DNA from: DATHBR01 sp036389955
GTDB lineage: Bacteria > Myxococcota > Myxococcia > Myxococcales > Myxococcaceae
Assembly (NCBI GenBank): GCA_036389955.1
Contig: DASVVJ010000959.1
Span: 1 to 6,152 of the forward strand
Reading direction: 5' to 3'
DNA length: 6,152 nt
The translations under genes and the position numbers were made by a program. Below the pieces are notes generated by a model, which worked only from the letters and a program-made list of their open reading frames with translations, was not told the DNA's origin and made no database searches. The first letter of the stretch is position 1, and each line of letters begins with the position of its first letter. Below, in pieces: positions 5,022-6,152 of the stretch.

Positions 5022-6152
5022 TCAGCCGCCGTCGGTGAACAGGTCCTCGAGGTCCTGTTCTGTCAGCATTTTGCCGAAGTCCCCCTCTGCGCCGAGCACT
5101 CCGGCGGCGAGGTCCTTCTTGCGCTTCTGCAAGGAGAGGATCTTCTCCTCCACAGTGCCGCGGGTAATCAGCTTGTAGCTGATGACGGCCCGGGTCTGAC
5201 CGATGCGGTGGGTACGGTCGGTGGCCTGGTCCTCCACGGCCGGGTTCCACCACGGGTCATAGTGGATGACGTAGTCGGCCGCGGTGAGGTTCAGGCCGGT
5301 GCCGCCCGCCTTGAGGCTGATGAAGAACAGCGGCGGGCCGTCCGGACGGTTGAACTCGTCCACCTTGGACATGCGGTCCTTGGTACGGCCGTCCAGATAG
5401 AGGTAGCCCATCCCGCGCCGGTCCGCCTCGCCCTTGAGCAGCTCCAACATCTCGGTGAACTGACTGAAGACGAGGGCGCGGTGACCCTCGGCCACCAGGT
5501 CTTCCACGAGCTGGCCGAAGCGCTCCAGCTTGGCGCTGGAGGGCAACAGCGTGTTGGGCGGCAGCTTGAGCAGGCGCGGATCGCAGCACACCTGCCGCAG
5601 GCGCATCAGCGCGGCGAGGATGGACACGCGGCTGCGCTTGAAGCCCACCTTCTCGATGCTCTCGTGCACCTTGCGGCGGCTCTCATCGAGCACCTCGCGG
5701 TAGAGCGCGGCCTGACCGGGCTCCATCTCGCACCACGCGACGCTCTCCGTCTTGGGCGGCAGGTCGCTGGCCACCTCCGTCTTGAGCCGGCGCATGATGA
5801 ACGGCTGGATGCGGCGGCGCAGCCGGTCCCGGGCCGTCGGATCATTGGCCACCTGGATGGGCTGCTCGTACCGGTCGCTGAACCCCTCGGCGCTCCCGAG
5901 GAAGCCCGGCATCAGGAAGTCGAAGAGGCTCCACAGCTCGCTGAGGCGGTTCTCCAGCGGCGTACCCGTGAGGGCCAGGCGCGTGTCGCTGGGCAGCGTC
6001 TTGCACGCCTGCGCGGTGGCGCTGTCGGCGTTCTTGATGTTCTGCGCCTCGTCGAGGATGACGTAGCGGAAGCCCACCTGGGCCAGCTGGTCCAGGTCTC
6101 GCCGCACCAGGGCGTACGAGGTGAGCACCAGGTCCATGCCCTTGAGATCCTC
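5022..6152 (-). CDS. SWI2/SNF2-family ATPase (DEAD/DEAH-like helicase), C-terminal part; 5' end outside window
   Basis: The frame is open from the right edge (first visible residues EDLKGMDLVLTSY) to TGA 5024-5022, giving 376 residues. Visible SF2/SNF2 motifs: motif Ib region LVLTSY, motif II YVILDEAQNIKN (30-41, DEAQ box), motif III LALTGTPLENRLSELWSLFDFL, then PFIMRRLKTEV and LPPKTE before the second RecA lobe. That lobe has motif IV region ALVFSQFTEML, the LYLDGRT strand, motif V ISLKAGGTGLNLTAADYVIHYDPWWNP and motif VI DQATDRTHRIGQTR with its arginine fingers. The C-terminus KMLTEQDLEDLF is typical of bacterial SNF2 proteins. Walker A and any N-terminal SWIM or SNF2-associated domains lie outside the window. 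These proteins translocate on double-stranded DNA without strand separation and remodel DNA-bound proteins; RapA, which recycles RNA polymerase, is the best-known bacterial member, but this one is not clearly RapA. Its exact substrate is unknown. Confidence 0.93.
   Translation of the reverse strand, partial: EDLKGMDLVLTSYALVRRDLDQLAQVGFRYVILDEAQNIKNADSATAQACKTLPSDTRLALTGTPLENRLSELWSLFDFLMPGFLGSAEGFSDRYEQPIQVANDPTARDRLRRRIQPFIMRRLKTEVASDLPPKTESVAWCEMEPGQAALYREVLDESRRKVHESIEKVGFKRSRVSILAALMRLRQVCCDPRLLKLPPNTLLPSSAKLERFGQLVEDLVAEGHRALVFSQFTEMLELLKGEADRRGMGYLYLDGRTKDRMSKVDEFNRPDGPPLFFISLKAGGTGLNLTAADYVIHYDPWWNPAVEDQATDRTHRIGQTRAVISYKLITRGTVEEKILSLQKRKKDLAAGVLGAEGDFGKMLTEQDLEDLFTDGG

Noticed and set aside
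1..6152. Defence, toxin-antitoxin, CRISPR, prophage or secondary-metabolite system
   Set aside because: The SNF2-like ATPase raised the question, since such proteins occur in some defence loci. Here its neighbours are recN, a PP2C phosphatase and an M23 peptidase, with no nuclease, integrase, repeat array or biosynthetic enzyme visible.

Overview
The window is a GC-rich chromosomal segment with strong third-position GC bias, several GTG starts, a Hanks-type-signalling PP2C phosphatase and a SWI2/SNF2 ATPase. Together these suggest a myxobacterium (Myxococcota, Myxococcus/Stigmatella/Corallococcus-like). That assignment is inference from style and gene content, not from a database match. There are six protein genes, two of them cut by the window edges, and no RNA gene, CRISPR array or mobile element that I can see.

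Layout. Plus strand: the 3' end of an RlmM-type 23S rRNA 2'-O-methyltransferase gene (1-389), then a small gene (418-1110) whose product looks like a GGDEF domain with a destroyed signature. These meet four minus-strand genes head-on in a 49-nt convergent gap (1111-1159) that holds a perfect 9-bp inverted repeat. Minus strand, in order of transcription from the right edge: SWI2/SNF2 ATPase C-terminal part (6152-5022), recN (4897-3158), PP2C Ser/Thr phosphatase (3097-2300) and a membrane-anchored M23 peptidase (2077-1160). Gaps are 124, 60 and 222 nt, so recN and the phosphatase could share a transcript, while the SNF2 and M23 genes are better placed to be separate units.

What the genes do together. 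The SNF2-like ATPase and RecN both act on nucleoprotein or broken DNA. The phosphatase reverses Ser/Thr phosphorylation, and the M23 enzyme remodels peptidoglycan. These are mostly housekeeping or stress functions, not an evident defence island or biosynthetic cluster.

The most informative non-coding stretch is the SNF2-recN gap. It carries two LexA-box-like sequences in opposite orientation, one over the likely -10 and one over the likely -35 of recN. This gives a concrete prediction of SOS control, possibly reading through into the phosphatase gene. The least ordinary protein is the degenerate GGDEF protein beside the rRNA methyltransferase. I did not find a clearly new multi-gene system.
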